NCBI GenBank assembly: GCA_964608495.1
Contig: CAZSOQ010000029.1
Location: forward strand, 1 to 32,515
Length of the DNA: 32,515 nt
Direction of reading: 5' to 3'
Origin: JAKORR01 sp964608495
GTDB taxonomy: Bacteria > Armatimonadota > Zipacnadia > Zipacnadales > FEN-943
The notes under the pieces were generated by a model. It did no database searches. It was not told where the DNA came from and was given only the letters and a program-made list of their open reading frames with translations. Numbering within the stretch: position 1 is the stretch's first letter; every line of letters begins with the position of its first letter. Both the position numbers and the translations under genes were made by a program. This document shows, piece by piece, positions 1 to 7,682 of this stretch.

Positions 1-26
1 GGCTTGCGCCCTCCTGTGGAAGCCAT
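1..26 (-). CDS. Start of an unidentified minus-strand gene, cut by the left edge
   Basis: Only nine codons are visible, reading MASTGGRKP from an ATG at 26-24. The start is supported by a GAGGAG Shine-Dalgarno on the minus strand (36-41), nine bases from the ATG. It lies 58 bases downstream of the sugar isomerase stop, in the same direction, so the two are probably co-transcribed. Nothing can be said about its product. Confidence 0.4.
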
Positions 27-84
27 CTGTTCGCACTCCTCGTATCCCGTGAGTCTTCCAGCGACCCGGAGGCTCGCGCGGAGT

Positions 85-882
85 CTAGCGGGCGCCGCAG
101 GCCTGCAGGCACGCCTGCATGTGCCCGCGCGACTCAGCGGCGATCACGCAGCACTGCTCCACGGAGCACTCCTTCGCCCCGATGATCTCCAGGTCCACCG
201 AGCCGGTGTAGCCGTTCTCGTGCAGGACCCGGATGTAGCCCACCAGGTCCACGTCGCCGCGGCCGTTGGCCTGCATCCCCGGCTTGCCGGGGCCCTGCTC
301 GCGGCCCTTGCAGTCGCGGATGTGCACGTGCCTGACGCGCGAGATGACGGCGGCCAGGGCCTGGACGGGGTCCTCGCCCGAGCGGTGGATGTGCGAGGGG
401 TCCATGTCCACGCCGAAGTGGGGCGACGAGATGGCCTGCATGGCGCGCAGCGTGCTCGGCGTGTTGTAGATGCAGGCGCCGACGTGAGCCTTGACGCAGA
501 GGGTGACGCCGTAGGTGCCGGCGAGGTCGGCGAGCCGGCCCAGGGAATCGAGGGTCTGCTGCAGGCTCTCCTCATCGTCGGCCTTGCCGCCGGGGCCGCA
601 GTTGACGATGGGGATACCGATCTCCGCCGCGGCCTGGAAGGCCGTCTCCATCACCATCGGGTCCTGGGAAGGCTGCTCCATGGCGAGCAGCTCCAGGCCG
701 TACTCGCGGCTCAGGCGCTGGATCTCGGGAACGAGTTCGCGCCAGCGGTCGAGCACCAGGTGCTCGCTCATGCCCGATATGGCCGACAGCTCGATGCCGT
801 CGTAGCCGGCCATCGCGATGCACCTGAAGGCGGTCTCCATGTCGTGGCCGCCGAAGAGAACCGAATTGGCTCCGAGTCTCAT
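85..882 (-). CDS. Sugar phosphate isomerase/epimerase (xylose isomerase-like TIM barrel)
   Basis: This 265-residue protein fits the AP-endonuclease-2/xylose isomerase-like TIM-barrel family, which isomerises or epimerises sugars and related polyols with a divalent metal. Visible family motifs are the GYDGIEL strand near residue 27, KAHVG near 131, DMDPSH at 159-164, HVHIRD at 185-190, and a C-terminal DLEI strand with Glu232. The Glu often found before the mid-barrel His is Lys131 here, so the metal site may differ from canonical members. There is no signal peptide, so it is cytoplasmic. The frame is open further upstream, but the ATG at 882 has a GGAG six bases away (889-892) and begins exactly at the first beta strand. 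The substrate cannot be read from the sequence. It is divergent from the SGNH/GH95/GH2 run and probably handles a sugar released by that system. Confidence 0.88.
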   Translation of the reverse strand: MRLGANSVLFGGHDMETAFRCIAMAGYDGIELSAISGMSEHLVLDRWRELVPEIQRLSREYGLELLAMEQPSQDPMVMETAFQAAAEIGIPIVNCGPGGKADDEESLQQTLDSLGRLADLAGTYGVTLCVKAHVGACIYNTPSTLRAMQAISSPHFGVDMDPSHIHRSGEDPVQALAAVISRVRHVHIRDCKGREQGPGKPGMQANGRGDVDLVGYIRVLHENGYTGSVDLEIIGAKECSVEQCCVIAAESRGHMQACLQACGAR

Positions 883-1259
883 GATCTTCTCCCCACCCTT
901 TGGGCTGAGAGTACGATTCCCCTGACGCGGCCCCAGGGGCGGCGTGGGGGCCTGCCCCAGCGCCAAGCCCCCGTCGCGGCCGGCCGAGCCTCGGTAGGCC
1001 GCAGGGGTCGGGTTCGGGCAGTGGTTCGCGCCAGTGTACACAAGTCCTGCCCGCAAGTGAACCCACCGGGAGTCCACGGCGCGGCCCGGCCACGCTCTCA
1101 CCGCCGCGTCGGCGCGAGGACTCAGCCCGCGCCGGGGGAAGCTGCGGGCCCGGGCGAAGCCGCGGGCCCGGCGGGCGGACCCGGCTCTGCCCCGTCCTGA
1201 GCAGGGGGAGCATGGGCGTCTTCGCGTGCCGTCACCAGCAGCAGCAAGGAGTGGGATGC
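883..1259. other. Divergent intergenic region between isomerase and SGNH esterase
   Basis: This is the only gap above 300 bases. It holds the candidate minus-strand promoter (1033-1061), an 8-bp palindrome at 1034-1041, and a two-copy imperfect tandem repeat of 18-base period (GAAGCTGCGGGCCCGG at 1138-1153, GAAGCCGCGGGCCCGG at 1156-1171). I found no convincing plus-strand promoter and no conserved short gene. It is the natural place for shared control of the divergent genes. Confidence 0.5.
1033..1061 (-). promoter_or_regulatory. Candidate sigma-70-type promoter for the isomerase
   Basis: On the minus strand TTCACT (1061-1056) and TACACT (1038-1033) each match four of six consensus positions and are separated by exactly 17 bases. 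Transcription would begin near 1026, leaving a leader of about 145 bases before the ATG at 882. The -10 element overlaps an eight-base palindrome, GTGTACAC (1034-1041), which could be an operator half. Found by eye only. Confidence 0.35.
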
Positions 1260-2288
1260 ATGAGTGCAGACTGGACCTGGACCGACGCCGCCTGGCTGTG
1301 CGTGGAGGGCCGGGGATGGCCCGACACCGAGGGCCCCTACGACCGTCTGCCCGCCCGGGCGAAGGCCCAGGTGCGCGACGCCGTCTGGTCGCTCAGCCGC
1401 TGCCCGACCGGCGTGACGGTCCGGTTCGAGACGGACGCGCGGGAACTTCGGGCCCGATGGCGCCTGGCGGAGGCCACGCTGTCGGGCGTGAACCTGCCGG
1501 CGCTGGCCCATAGCGGCCTGGACCTCTACGGGCAGGCCGGGGACGGGTCGTGGCGCTGGCTCGGCGTCACCCGGGAGCTGGCGGGCGCCGAGGCCGAGTC
1601 GCCCTTCCTCACCGCGCCGCTGGACGGGCGAAGGCGCCAGTGCAAAGTGTACCTGTCTACCTTCAACCCCGTGCTGCGGCTGGCGATCGGCGTGCCCAAG
1701 GGCTCGACCGTCCGCATCGTCTCGCCGCGCCCGGAGAAGCCCGTTGCCTACTACGGCACGTCCATCGTGCACGGAGCCGGCGTGTCGCGACCGGGCATGA
1801 CCCACGTCGCGATACTGGGCCGGCGCCTGGATTATCCGGTCCTGAACCTGGGCTTCTCGGGCAACGCGCTCATGGAGCCGGAGGTGGCGGAGCTGCTCGC
1901 GGAGCTGGACCCGGCCGTGTACCTTCTCGACGCGCTGCCGAACATGGGCGCCGCGCTCGTCGAGGAGCGCGCCGAGGCCTTCGTGCTGCGGCTGCACGAG
2001 GCCAGGCCCAGGACGCCCATCGTGCTGGTGGAGGATCGGACCTACCCGGCGGGCTGGGCGTGCCCGTCGCAGGCCGCCGAGAACCTGAGCCGCCGGGCCG
2101 CCTACAAGCAGGTCTTCGGCAGGCTCCTCGGCGCGGGCGTCGGGCCGCTGTACTACCTGGAGGGCGACGGGCTGCTGGGCACCGACGGCGACGGCACGAA
2201 CGACGGCTCGCATACCAACGACCTGGGCGCCTCGCGGATGGCGGACGCGCTCGTGCCGGTGTTGCGGCGGATTCTCTTCGGCCTGTGA
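1260..2288 (+). CDS. SGNH/GDSL-type esterase with GxDLY N-terminal domain
   Basis: This 342-residue protein has the two-part layout of the GxDLY/Lipase_GDSL_3 family. An N-terminal beta-sandwich carries the naming motif GLDLY at 86-90. A C-terminal SGNH hydrolase follows with GTSI (nucleophile Ser168), GFSGN at 198-202 (oxyanion Gly/Asn) and DGSH at 315-318 supplying the catalytic Asp and His. Such enzymes remove acyl, often acetyl, groups from small esters or glycans. No signal peptide is visible, so a cytoplasmic role on imported acylated sugars is likely. The ATG at 1260 has AAGGAG (1246-1251) eight bases upstream. An in-frame ATG at 1212 has its purine tract too close. It heads a plus-strand run with the GH95 and GH2 enzymes. 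Confidence 0.92.
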   Translation: MSADWTWTDAAWLCVEGRGWPDTEGPYDRLPARAKAQVRDAVWSLSRCPTGVTVRFETDARELRARWRLAEATLSGVNLPALAHSGLDLYGQAGDGSWRWLGVTRELAGAEAESPFLTAPLDGRRRQCKVYLSTFNPVLRLAIGVPKGSTVRIVSPRPEKPVAYYGTSIVHGAGVSRPGMTHVAILGRRLDYPVLNLGFSGNALMEPEVAELLAELDPAVYLLDALPNMGAALVEERAEAFVLRLHEARPRTPIVLVEDRTYPAGWACPSQAAENLSRRAAYKQVFGRLLGAGVGPLYYLEGDGLLGTDGDGTNDGSHTNDLGASRMADALVPVLRRILFGL

Positions 2289-2343
2289 GGCGGTCGGCGA
2301 TGGCGTCGAGGTCCTCGTCATCGCGGGCGCGGCCGTGCTCAGC

Positions 2344-2377
2344 GCCGCGCAGCCGCGCGGCCGGTGACCAACCGGCC
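2344..2377 (+). promoter_or_regulatory. Two overlapping, mutually exclusive hairpins before the GH95 ribosome site
   Basis: Hairpin A pairs GCCGCGC (2344-2350) with GCGCGGC (2355-2361) around AGCC. Hairpin B pairs GGCCGGT (2359-2365) with ACCGGCC (2371-2377) around GACCA. Both stems are perfect over 7 bp and they share bases 2359-2361, so both cannot form fully at once. Hairpin B ends six bases before the AGGAGG (2384-2389) of the GH95 gene. At this GC content chance stems are frequent, so a regulatory role is only a possibility; B could equally be a protein-binding palindrome. Confidence 0.3.
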
Positions 2378-2398
2378 AGGGGCAGGAGGCGAAGGAAG

Positions 2399-4846
2399 GT
2401 GACAAGGCCCAGCCCGACCGGCCTCATGTCAATCATCGCGATCGTGGTGAGCATCATGTCCTGCACCGGTCTCCAGGCCCAGGGCGCCACGCCCCAGGCC
2501 TCGCTCAGCCTGTGGTATGAGGAGCCCGCGACTCACTTCAGCCAATCGCTGCCCCTGGGCAACGGGCGGCTCGGGGCGATGGTCTTCGGTGGCGTCGAGC
2601 GGGAGCGCGTCGTGCTGAACGAGATCTCCCTGTGGTCGGGCGCGCCCGAGGACGCGGACCGCCCCGAGGCCTACAGGCAACTGCCGCAGATTCGCCGTCT
2701 GCTCCTCGAGGGCCGCAACCTCGAGGCCCAGGAGCTCGTGCACCGCGAATTCACCTGCCGGGGCGCCGGCTCGGGCCACGGCGCGGGAGCCAACGTGCCC
2801 TATGGCTGCTACCAGACCCTCGGCAACCTGACGCTGACCTTCGCCGCGCCGACGGCCTCCGGGGCCCCGGAGCGCGTGCGGAACTACCGTCGCTCGCTGG
2901 ACCTGTCGCAGGCCGTCACCCACGTCACCTACGAGAGCGACGGCGTCCGCTACGAGCGGGAGTGCTTCGTGAGCGCCCCGGACCAGGCCATCGTGCTCCG
3001 GCTAACCGCCGACCGGCCGGGCGCGCTGAGCTTCACCGCGGCCCTGGACAGGCCCGAGCGCTCGACCACCGAGGCCGTGGGCCCTGCGGAGCTGCTGATG
3101 ACGGGGCGGCTCGACAACGGCGCCGACGGCCCGGGCATGAGGTACGCCGCGCGGCTGCGGGCGATCGTCACCGGCGGCTCCGTCGGCCCCGGCGACGACG
3201 GGCTCCACGTCGAGGACGCCGACGAGGTGGTCTTGCTCATCACGGCCGCCACTGACTACCAGGGATTCGCCGGGCGCCACACCGCCGATCCCGCGGCGGC
3301 GACGCTGGAGGACGTGGAGCGCGCCGCCGCCAAGCCGTGGCGAGCTCTGCGCGCCGCTCACGTCATGGACTACCGTCGCTACTTCGGCCGCGCGAGCCTG
3401 ACCCTGGCCGATGGCACGCAGCCTAGCGCGCGGGCCGCGGAGCTGCCCACCAACCGCCGCCTCGTGGCCCTGGCCCGGGGCGGCTCTGATCCCGCGCTCA
3501 TTGCCCTGTACTTCAACTTCGGCCGCTATCTGCTCATCAGCTCCTCACGGCCGGGCGGCCTGCCGGCGAACCTGCAGGGCCTGTGGGCCGAGGAGATCCA
3601 GACGCCGTGGAACGGCGACTACCACCTGGACATCAACGTCCAGATGAACTACTGGCCCGCGGAGGTCACCAACCTCTCCGAGCTGCACGAGCCGGTGCTC
3701 AAGCTCATCGAGTCGCTGCAGGTGCCGGGAAGCAGGACGGCGCGGAGGTACTACAACGCGGACGGCTGGGTGGCGCACGTCATCACGAACGTCTGGGGCT
3801 TCACGTCGCCGGGCGAGCACGCCTCCTGGGGCGCGACGGCCAGCGGCTCGGCCTGGCTATGCGAGCACCTGTGGGAGCACTACGCCTTCACCCTCGACCG
3901 CGAGTACCTGGCCTGGGCCTACCCGATCATGAAGGGCTCGGCCCAGTTCTACCTCGACATGCTCATCGAGGAGCCGACTCACGGGTGGCTCGTGACCGCG
4001 CCCTCGAACTCGCCGGAGAACAGCTACCGGCTCCCCAACGGCCAGGCGGGCCAGGTCTGTATGGGACCGACGGTGGACATGCAGATTCTGCGCGAGCTCT
4101 TCGGCAACTGCCTTCGGGCGGGTGAGGTCCTGGGCGTGGACGAGGAGTTCCGCGGGCGGGTGGCGGAGGCCCGGTTGCGTCTGGCGCCCAACCAGATCGG
4201 CAAGCACGGGCAGCTCCAGGAATGGCTGGAGGACTACGACGAGCCGGAGCCTCACCACCGCCACGTTTCTCATCTCTACGGCCTGTACCCTTACGACGAG
4301 ATCACGCCCGACGGGACGCCGGAGCTCGCCCGGGCCGCCCGGGTGTCGCTGGAGCGGCGAGGCGACGCGGGCACGGGCTGGTCGCTGGCGTGGAAGCTCA
4401 GCTTCTGGGCGCGCCTGGGCGACGGTGACAGGGCCCACAGGCTGCTGCAGGCCCTGCTCAACCCCACCGGCGACATGGGCTTCAACTACACCGGCAGCGG
4501 CTCGGGCAGCTACGCCAACCTGCTCTGCGCGCACCCGCCCTTCCAGATAGACGGCAACTTCGGGGGCTGCGCGGGGATCGCCGAGATGCTGCTGCAGAGC
4601 CACGGGGGAGTGCTGCGCCTGCTGCCGGCGCTGCCCGCGGCCTGGCCGGCGGGGCGCGTGACGGGCCTGCGCGCCCGCGGCGGCTTCGAGGTGGATCAGC
4701 AGTGGGAGGACGGCCGGCTCGTGCGTGCCAGCATCCGCGCCCTCCGGGGCGGCCCGTGTGCGGTGCTGTACCGCGACAGGAGGGTCGAGCTGGCGACCGA
4801 GCCGGGGCGGGTCTACCGACTGAACGGCGCCCTGGAGCGCCTGTGA
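2399..4846 (+). CDS. GH95 alpha-L-fucosidase-type glycoside hydrolase, exported
   Basis: This 815-residue enzyme is a clear GH95 member, a family of inverting alpha-L-fucosidases and alpha-L-galactosidases. The N-terminal domain opens with the signature LPLGNGRLGAMVFGG (51-65) and LNEISLWSG (73-81). The (alpha/alpha)6 barrel contains NGDYHLDINVQMNYWPAE (405-422), SPEN with the presumed general acid Glu540, and QIDGNFGG with Asp718, which by spacing matches Asp766 of the Bifidobacterium fucosidase. At the Asn-x-Asn pair of that enzyme this protein reads Asp411-Ile-Asn413. The start is GTG 2399, with AGGAGG (2384-2389) nine bases upstream. The frame is open 849 bases further back, but only as a shadow of the esterase gene. 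Residues 9-28 are a hydrophobic signal segment; SIMSC could also be a weak lipobox. It is followed after 34 bases by the GH2 gene. Confidence 0.95.
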   Translation: MTRPSPTGLMSIIAIVVSIMSCTGLQAQGATPQASLSLWYEEPATHFSQSLPLGNGRLGAMVFGGVERERVVLNEISLWSGAPEDADRPEAYRQLPQIRRLLLEGRNLEAQELVHREFTCRGAGSGHGAGANVPYGCYQTLGNLTLTFAAPTASGAPERVRNYRRSLDLSQAVTHVTYESDGVRYERECFVSAPDQAIVLRLTADRPGALSFTAALDRPERSTTEAVGPAELLMTGRLDNGADGPGMRYAARLRAIVTGGSVGPGDDGLHVEDADEVVLLITAATDYQGFAGRHTADPAAATLEDVERAAAKPWRALRAAHVMDYRRYFGRASLTLADGTQPSARAAELPTNRRLVALARGGSDPALIALYFNFGRYLLISSSRPGGLPANLQGLWAEEIQTPWNGDYHLDINVQMNYWPAEVTNLSELHEPVLKLIESLQVPGSRTARRYYNADGWVAHVITNVWGFTSPGEHASWGATASGSAWLCEHLWEHYAFTLDREYLAWAYPIMKGSAQFYLDMLIEEPTHGWLVTAPSNSPENSYRLPNGQAGQVCMGPTVDMQILRELFGNCLRAGEVLGVDEEFRGRVAEARLRLAPNQIGKHGQLQEWLEDYDEPEPHHRHVSHLYGLYPYDEITPDGTPELARAARVSLERRGDAGTGWSLAWKLSFWARLGDGDRAHRLLQALLNPTGDMGFNYTGSGSGSYANLLCAHPPFQIDGNFGGCAGIAEMLLQSHGGVLRLLPALPAAWPAGRVTGLRARGGFEVDQQWEDGRLVRASIRALRGGPCAVLYRDRRVELATEPGRVYRLNGALERL

Positions 4847-4880
4847 GGCCACCGTCGGACTCGAACGAGGTGAGGGAGCG

Positions 4881-7649
4881 ATGAGGGAAGCGATAGGGCT
4901 GGTCCTGGCGTGCAGCTTTGCGGCCTGCCTCGCGGCGCCTCTGGCGGCGGCCCGCGAGCGGCTGCTCATGGACGAGGGCTGGCGATTCCGGCTTGGCGAG
5001 ACCGAGGACGCGCGGATTCTCCCCCATGGAACGCCCGTGACCCAGTGGCGATGCAAGCCCGTGGAGACCGAGCAGGACAAGGCGCCCGCGACGGCCGCCC
5101 CCGACCTGCGCACCGACGGCCCCGACTGGCAGGATGCCGCGCCGCGCCAGGACGTCTTCCGGGGCCGCCTGGGCTTCGTGTGGTTCCGCACCACGCTGCC
5201 CGACGTCGCCGGCCCGGGCCGCCTTCTGTACTTCGAGGGAGTGGACGACAGGGGCCGGGTGTACCTCAACGGGCGGGAGCTCACCTACCACGATGGCTGG
5301 GACGAGCCCTTCGAGGTCGCCCTGGACCCGGCCTGGCGCGAGGGCGGGCCGAACGAGCTGGCGGTGCTGGTCGAGAACACGGACGGCCCCGGCGGGATCT
5401 GGGAGGCGGTGGTGATCGGCGCGGACTCGGAGGGCGTGGCCGAGGGTCCGGCGGCCGTCGCCCATGACGACCGCGAGTGGCGCCTGGTGGACCTTCCGCA
5501 CGACTTCGTGGTCGAGGGGCGCTTCGACCCGGCCGCCGACAGGAGTCACGGCTACCTGCCCAAGGGCATCGGCTGGTACCGCCGGGCCTTCACGCTGCCC
5601 GCCGCGGATAGGAGCAAGCGCATCTGGCTAGAGTTCGACGGCGTCTACCGCGACAGCGCCGCCTGGCTCAACGGCCGGCGGCTCGGCAGGCACCTCAGCG
5701 GCTACACGAGCTTCTACTACGACGTCACGGACCTGGTGCGCTTCGGCGAGCGCAACCTGCTGGCCGTGCGCGTGGACTGCACCCGCAACGAGGGCTGGTG
5801 GTATGAGGGCGGCGGCATCTACCGCCACGTCTGGCTGACCAAGCTCGATCCGCTGCACGTGGACCACTGGGGCGTCTTCGTGGCCCCGTCGGTCGCCGAT
5901 CCCGGCGACGGTCGCCAGGCCGACGCGGAGATCAAGATCCAGACCGCGCTGGTCAATGCCTCCGACCGCCAGACGGCCTGTGAGCTTCGGTCCGAGGTCC
6001 AGGACGCCGACGGCAAGACCGTGGCCTCGGTCAGCAGCAGGGCCACGCTTGGGGCCGGCGCGACCGAAGAGGTCGCCCAGCAGGTCGCCGTGAGCGCCGC
6101 GACCCTGTGGTCCCTCGAGGACCCCTACCTGTACCGGCTGGTCACGACCGTCGAGGAGCGCGGCCGCGTCACCGACCGGGCCGAGACCCCCTTCGGCATC
6201 CGCGCGATCCGCTTCGATGCAGAGCTGGGCTTCTTCCTCAACGGCAGGCCGGTGAAGATCCAGGGCACGTGCAACCACCAGGACTTCGCGGGCGTGGGCG
6301 TGGCTTTGCCCGACCGCCTGCACGCCTACAAGATCGAGAGGCTCAAGGAGATGGGGGCCAACGGCTACCGGTGCGCCCACCATCCTCCGGCCCCCGAGAT
6401 CCTGGACGCCTGCGACCGGCTGGGGATGCTGGTGATGGACGAGAACCGGCACCTGGGCTCATCGCAGGACACGCTGCTTCAGGTGGAGAGCATGGTCCGA
6501 CGCGACCGGAACCACCCCAGCGTGGTGATCTGGTCGCTGTGCAATGAGGAAGGGAAGCAGGGCACGCCCGAGGGGCAGCGGGCGGGCGAGGCGATGATGG
6601 AGGTTATCAGGCGTTTCGATCCCACGCGCCCCATAACCGCCGCCATGAACGGCGGCTTCGGCGAGGGACTGTCGCACATCGTGGACGTGCAGGGGTTCAA
6701 CTATAACACCCACGTGTACGATGAATACCACCAGGCCCACCCTGAGCACCCCTGTATCGCCACGGAGACCGCCAGTATCCTCACGACTCGCGGCATCTAC
6801 CAGTCCGACGGTGCGCGGGCCCACGTCAGCTCCTACACCGACGGGGCGGAGCGGGCGTGGCGGCCGGTGGCCGAGCGGCCCTTCATGGCCGGCGGCTTCG
6901 TCTGGACCGGATTCGACTACCGGGGCGAGCCTACGCCCTACGACTGGCCCTGCATCAGCTCCCACTTCGGCATCCTGGACACCTGCGGCTTCCCCAAGGA
7001 CGACTACTGGTACTACCAGGCCTGGTGGAGCGACCAGACCGTCCTGCACCTCATGCCCCACTGGAACTGGGCCTACCGCCAGGGCACCGAGGTCGAGGTG
7101 CGCTGCTACAGCAACTGCGACCGCGTGGAGCTGCTCGTGAACGGCGAGAGCCAGGGCGCGCAGGACGTCCAGCCCCTCTCGCACCTCACGTGGAAGGTCA
7201 AGTGGGCGCCCGGAGTCCTGTCCGCCAGGGGCTTCAGGGACGGGCGCGAGGTGGCCACTACGCAGGTCGAGACGGCCGGCGCGCCCTCCGCGGTCACCCT
7301 GAGCCCCGACCGGGACAGGCTCAGGGCCGACGGGCGAGACGTGGCGCTCGTAACCGTCGCTATCGTGGACCCCGCGGGTCGCACCGTGCCCGTCGCCGAC
7401 AACGATGTCAGCTTCGAGGTCAGCCCCAACGCCCGCATCCTCGGCGTGGGCAACGGCAGTCCCGGCAGCCTGGAGCCCGACAAGGCCACGCGTCGCCGGG
7501 CCTTCAACGGCCTGTGCCTGGTCCTCGTCCAGACCACGGCGCAGGCCGGACCGATCCGGCTCTCGGCCACGTCCCCGGGGCTGGCGCCAGCCGCGGTCAC
7601 GATCCAGGCCGAGGAGTGCCCGCCGACGCCCACCGTGCCCGTCGAATAG
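4881..7649 (+). CDS. GH2 beta-galactosidase-like enzyme with nested N-terminal binding domain, exported
   Basis: This 922-residue GH2 enzyme has a signal peptide (about 1-24). Acid/base Glu556 lies in WSLCNEEG and nucleophile Glu629 in ATETAS, both in the TIM barrel (about 435-705). The barrel is preceded by a sugar-binding jelly roll with LPHDFVVEG (about 196-320) and an Ig-like domain (about 322-432). After the barrel comes a DUF4982-like segment (from about 707) and a bacterial Ig-like domain (about 800-915). Unusually, a further galactose-binding-like domain of about 165 residues (WFRTTLPDV, VYLNGREL, NELAVLVEN) sits between MDEGWRFRLGE and the usual first domain. GH2 members of this layout are retaining beta-galactosidases, but beta-glucuronidase or other exo-activities are possible. 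ATG 4881 has GAGG (4867-4870) upstream. Confidence 0.93.
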   Translation: MREAIGLVLACSFAACLAAPLAAARERLLMDEGWRFRLGETEDARILPHGTPVTQWRCKPVETEQDKAPATAAPDLRTDGPDWQDAAPRQDVFRGRLGFVWFRTTLPDVAGPGRLLYFEGVDDRGRVYLNGRELTYHDGWDEPFEVALDPAWREGGPNELAVLVENTDGPGGIWEAVVIGADSEGVAEGPAAVAHDDREWRLVDLPHDFVVEGRFDPAADRSHGYLPKGIGWYRRAFTLPAADRSKRIWLEFDGVYRDSAAWLNGRRLGRHLSGYTSFYYDVTDLVRFGERNLLAVRVDCTRNEGWWYEGGGIYRHVWLTKLDPLHVDHWGVFVAPSVADPGDGRQADAEIKIQTALVNASDRQTACELRSEVQDADGKTVASVSSRATLGAGATEEVAQQVAVSAATLWSLEDPYLYRLVTTVEERGRVTDRAETPFGIRAIRFDAELGFFLNGRPVKIQGTCNHQDFAGVGVALPDRLHAYKIERLKEMGANGYRCAHHPPAPEILDACDRLGMLVMDENRHLGSSQDTLLQVESMVRRDRNHPSVVIWSLCNEEGKQGTPEGQRAGEAMMEVIRRFDPTRPITAAMNGGFGEGLSHIVDVQGFNYNTHVYDEYHQAHPEHPCIATETASILTTRGIYQSDGARAHVSSYTDGAERAWRPVAERPFMAGGFVWTGFDYRGEPTPYDWPCISSHFGILDTCGFPKDDYWYYQAWWSDQTVLHLMPHWNWAYRQGTEVEVRCYSNCDRVELLVNGESQGAQDVQPLSHLTWKVKWAPGVLSARGFRDGREVATTQVETAGAPSAVTLSPDRDRLRADGRDVALVTVAIVDPAGRTVPVADNDVSFEVSPNARILGVGNGSPGSLEPDKATRRRAFNGLCLVLVQTTAQAGPIRLSATSPGLAPAAVTIQAEECPPTPTVPVE

Positions 7650-7682
7650 GCGGGTGTCCTGCCCGGACGGGCCTTCGCGCCC

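Noticed and set aside
1138..1171. Two-copy 18-base tandem repeat as a possible array
   Set aside because: Two imperfect GC-rich copies only; too little for an array or a defined binding-site cluster.
4..1200. 398-codon plus-strand frame over the isomerase
   Set aside because: It is the antisense of a well-supported isomerase and has no recognisable product.
1550..2398. Upstream extension of the GH95 reading frame into the esterase gene
   Set aside because: The extension is an out-of-frame reading of the esterase. A GTG with ideal SD and signal peptide lies at 2399.
3857..5284. 475-codon antisense frame over GH95 and GH2
   Set aside because: Low-complexity composition and conflict with two catalytic domains that carry all expected motifs.
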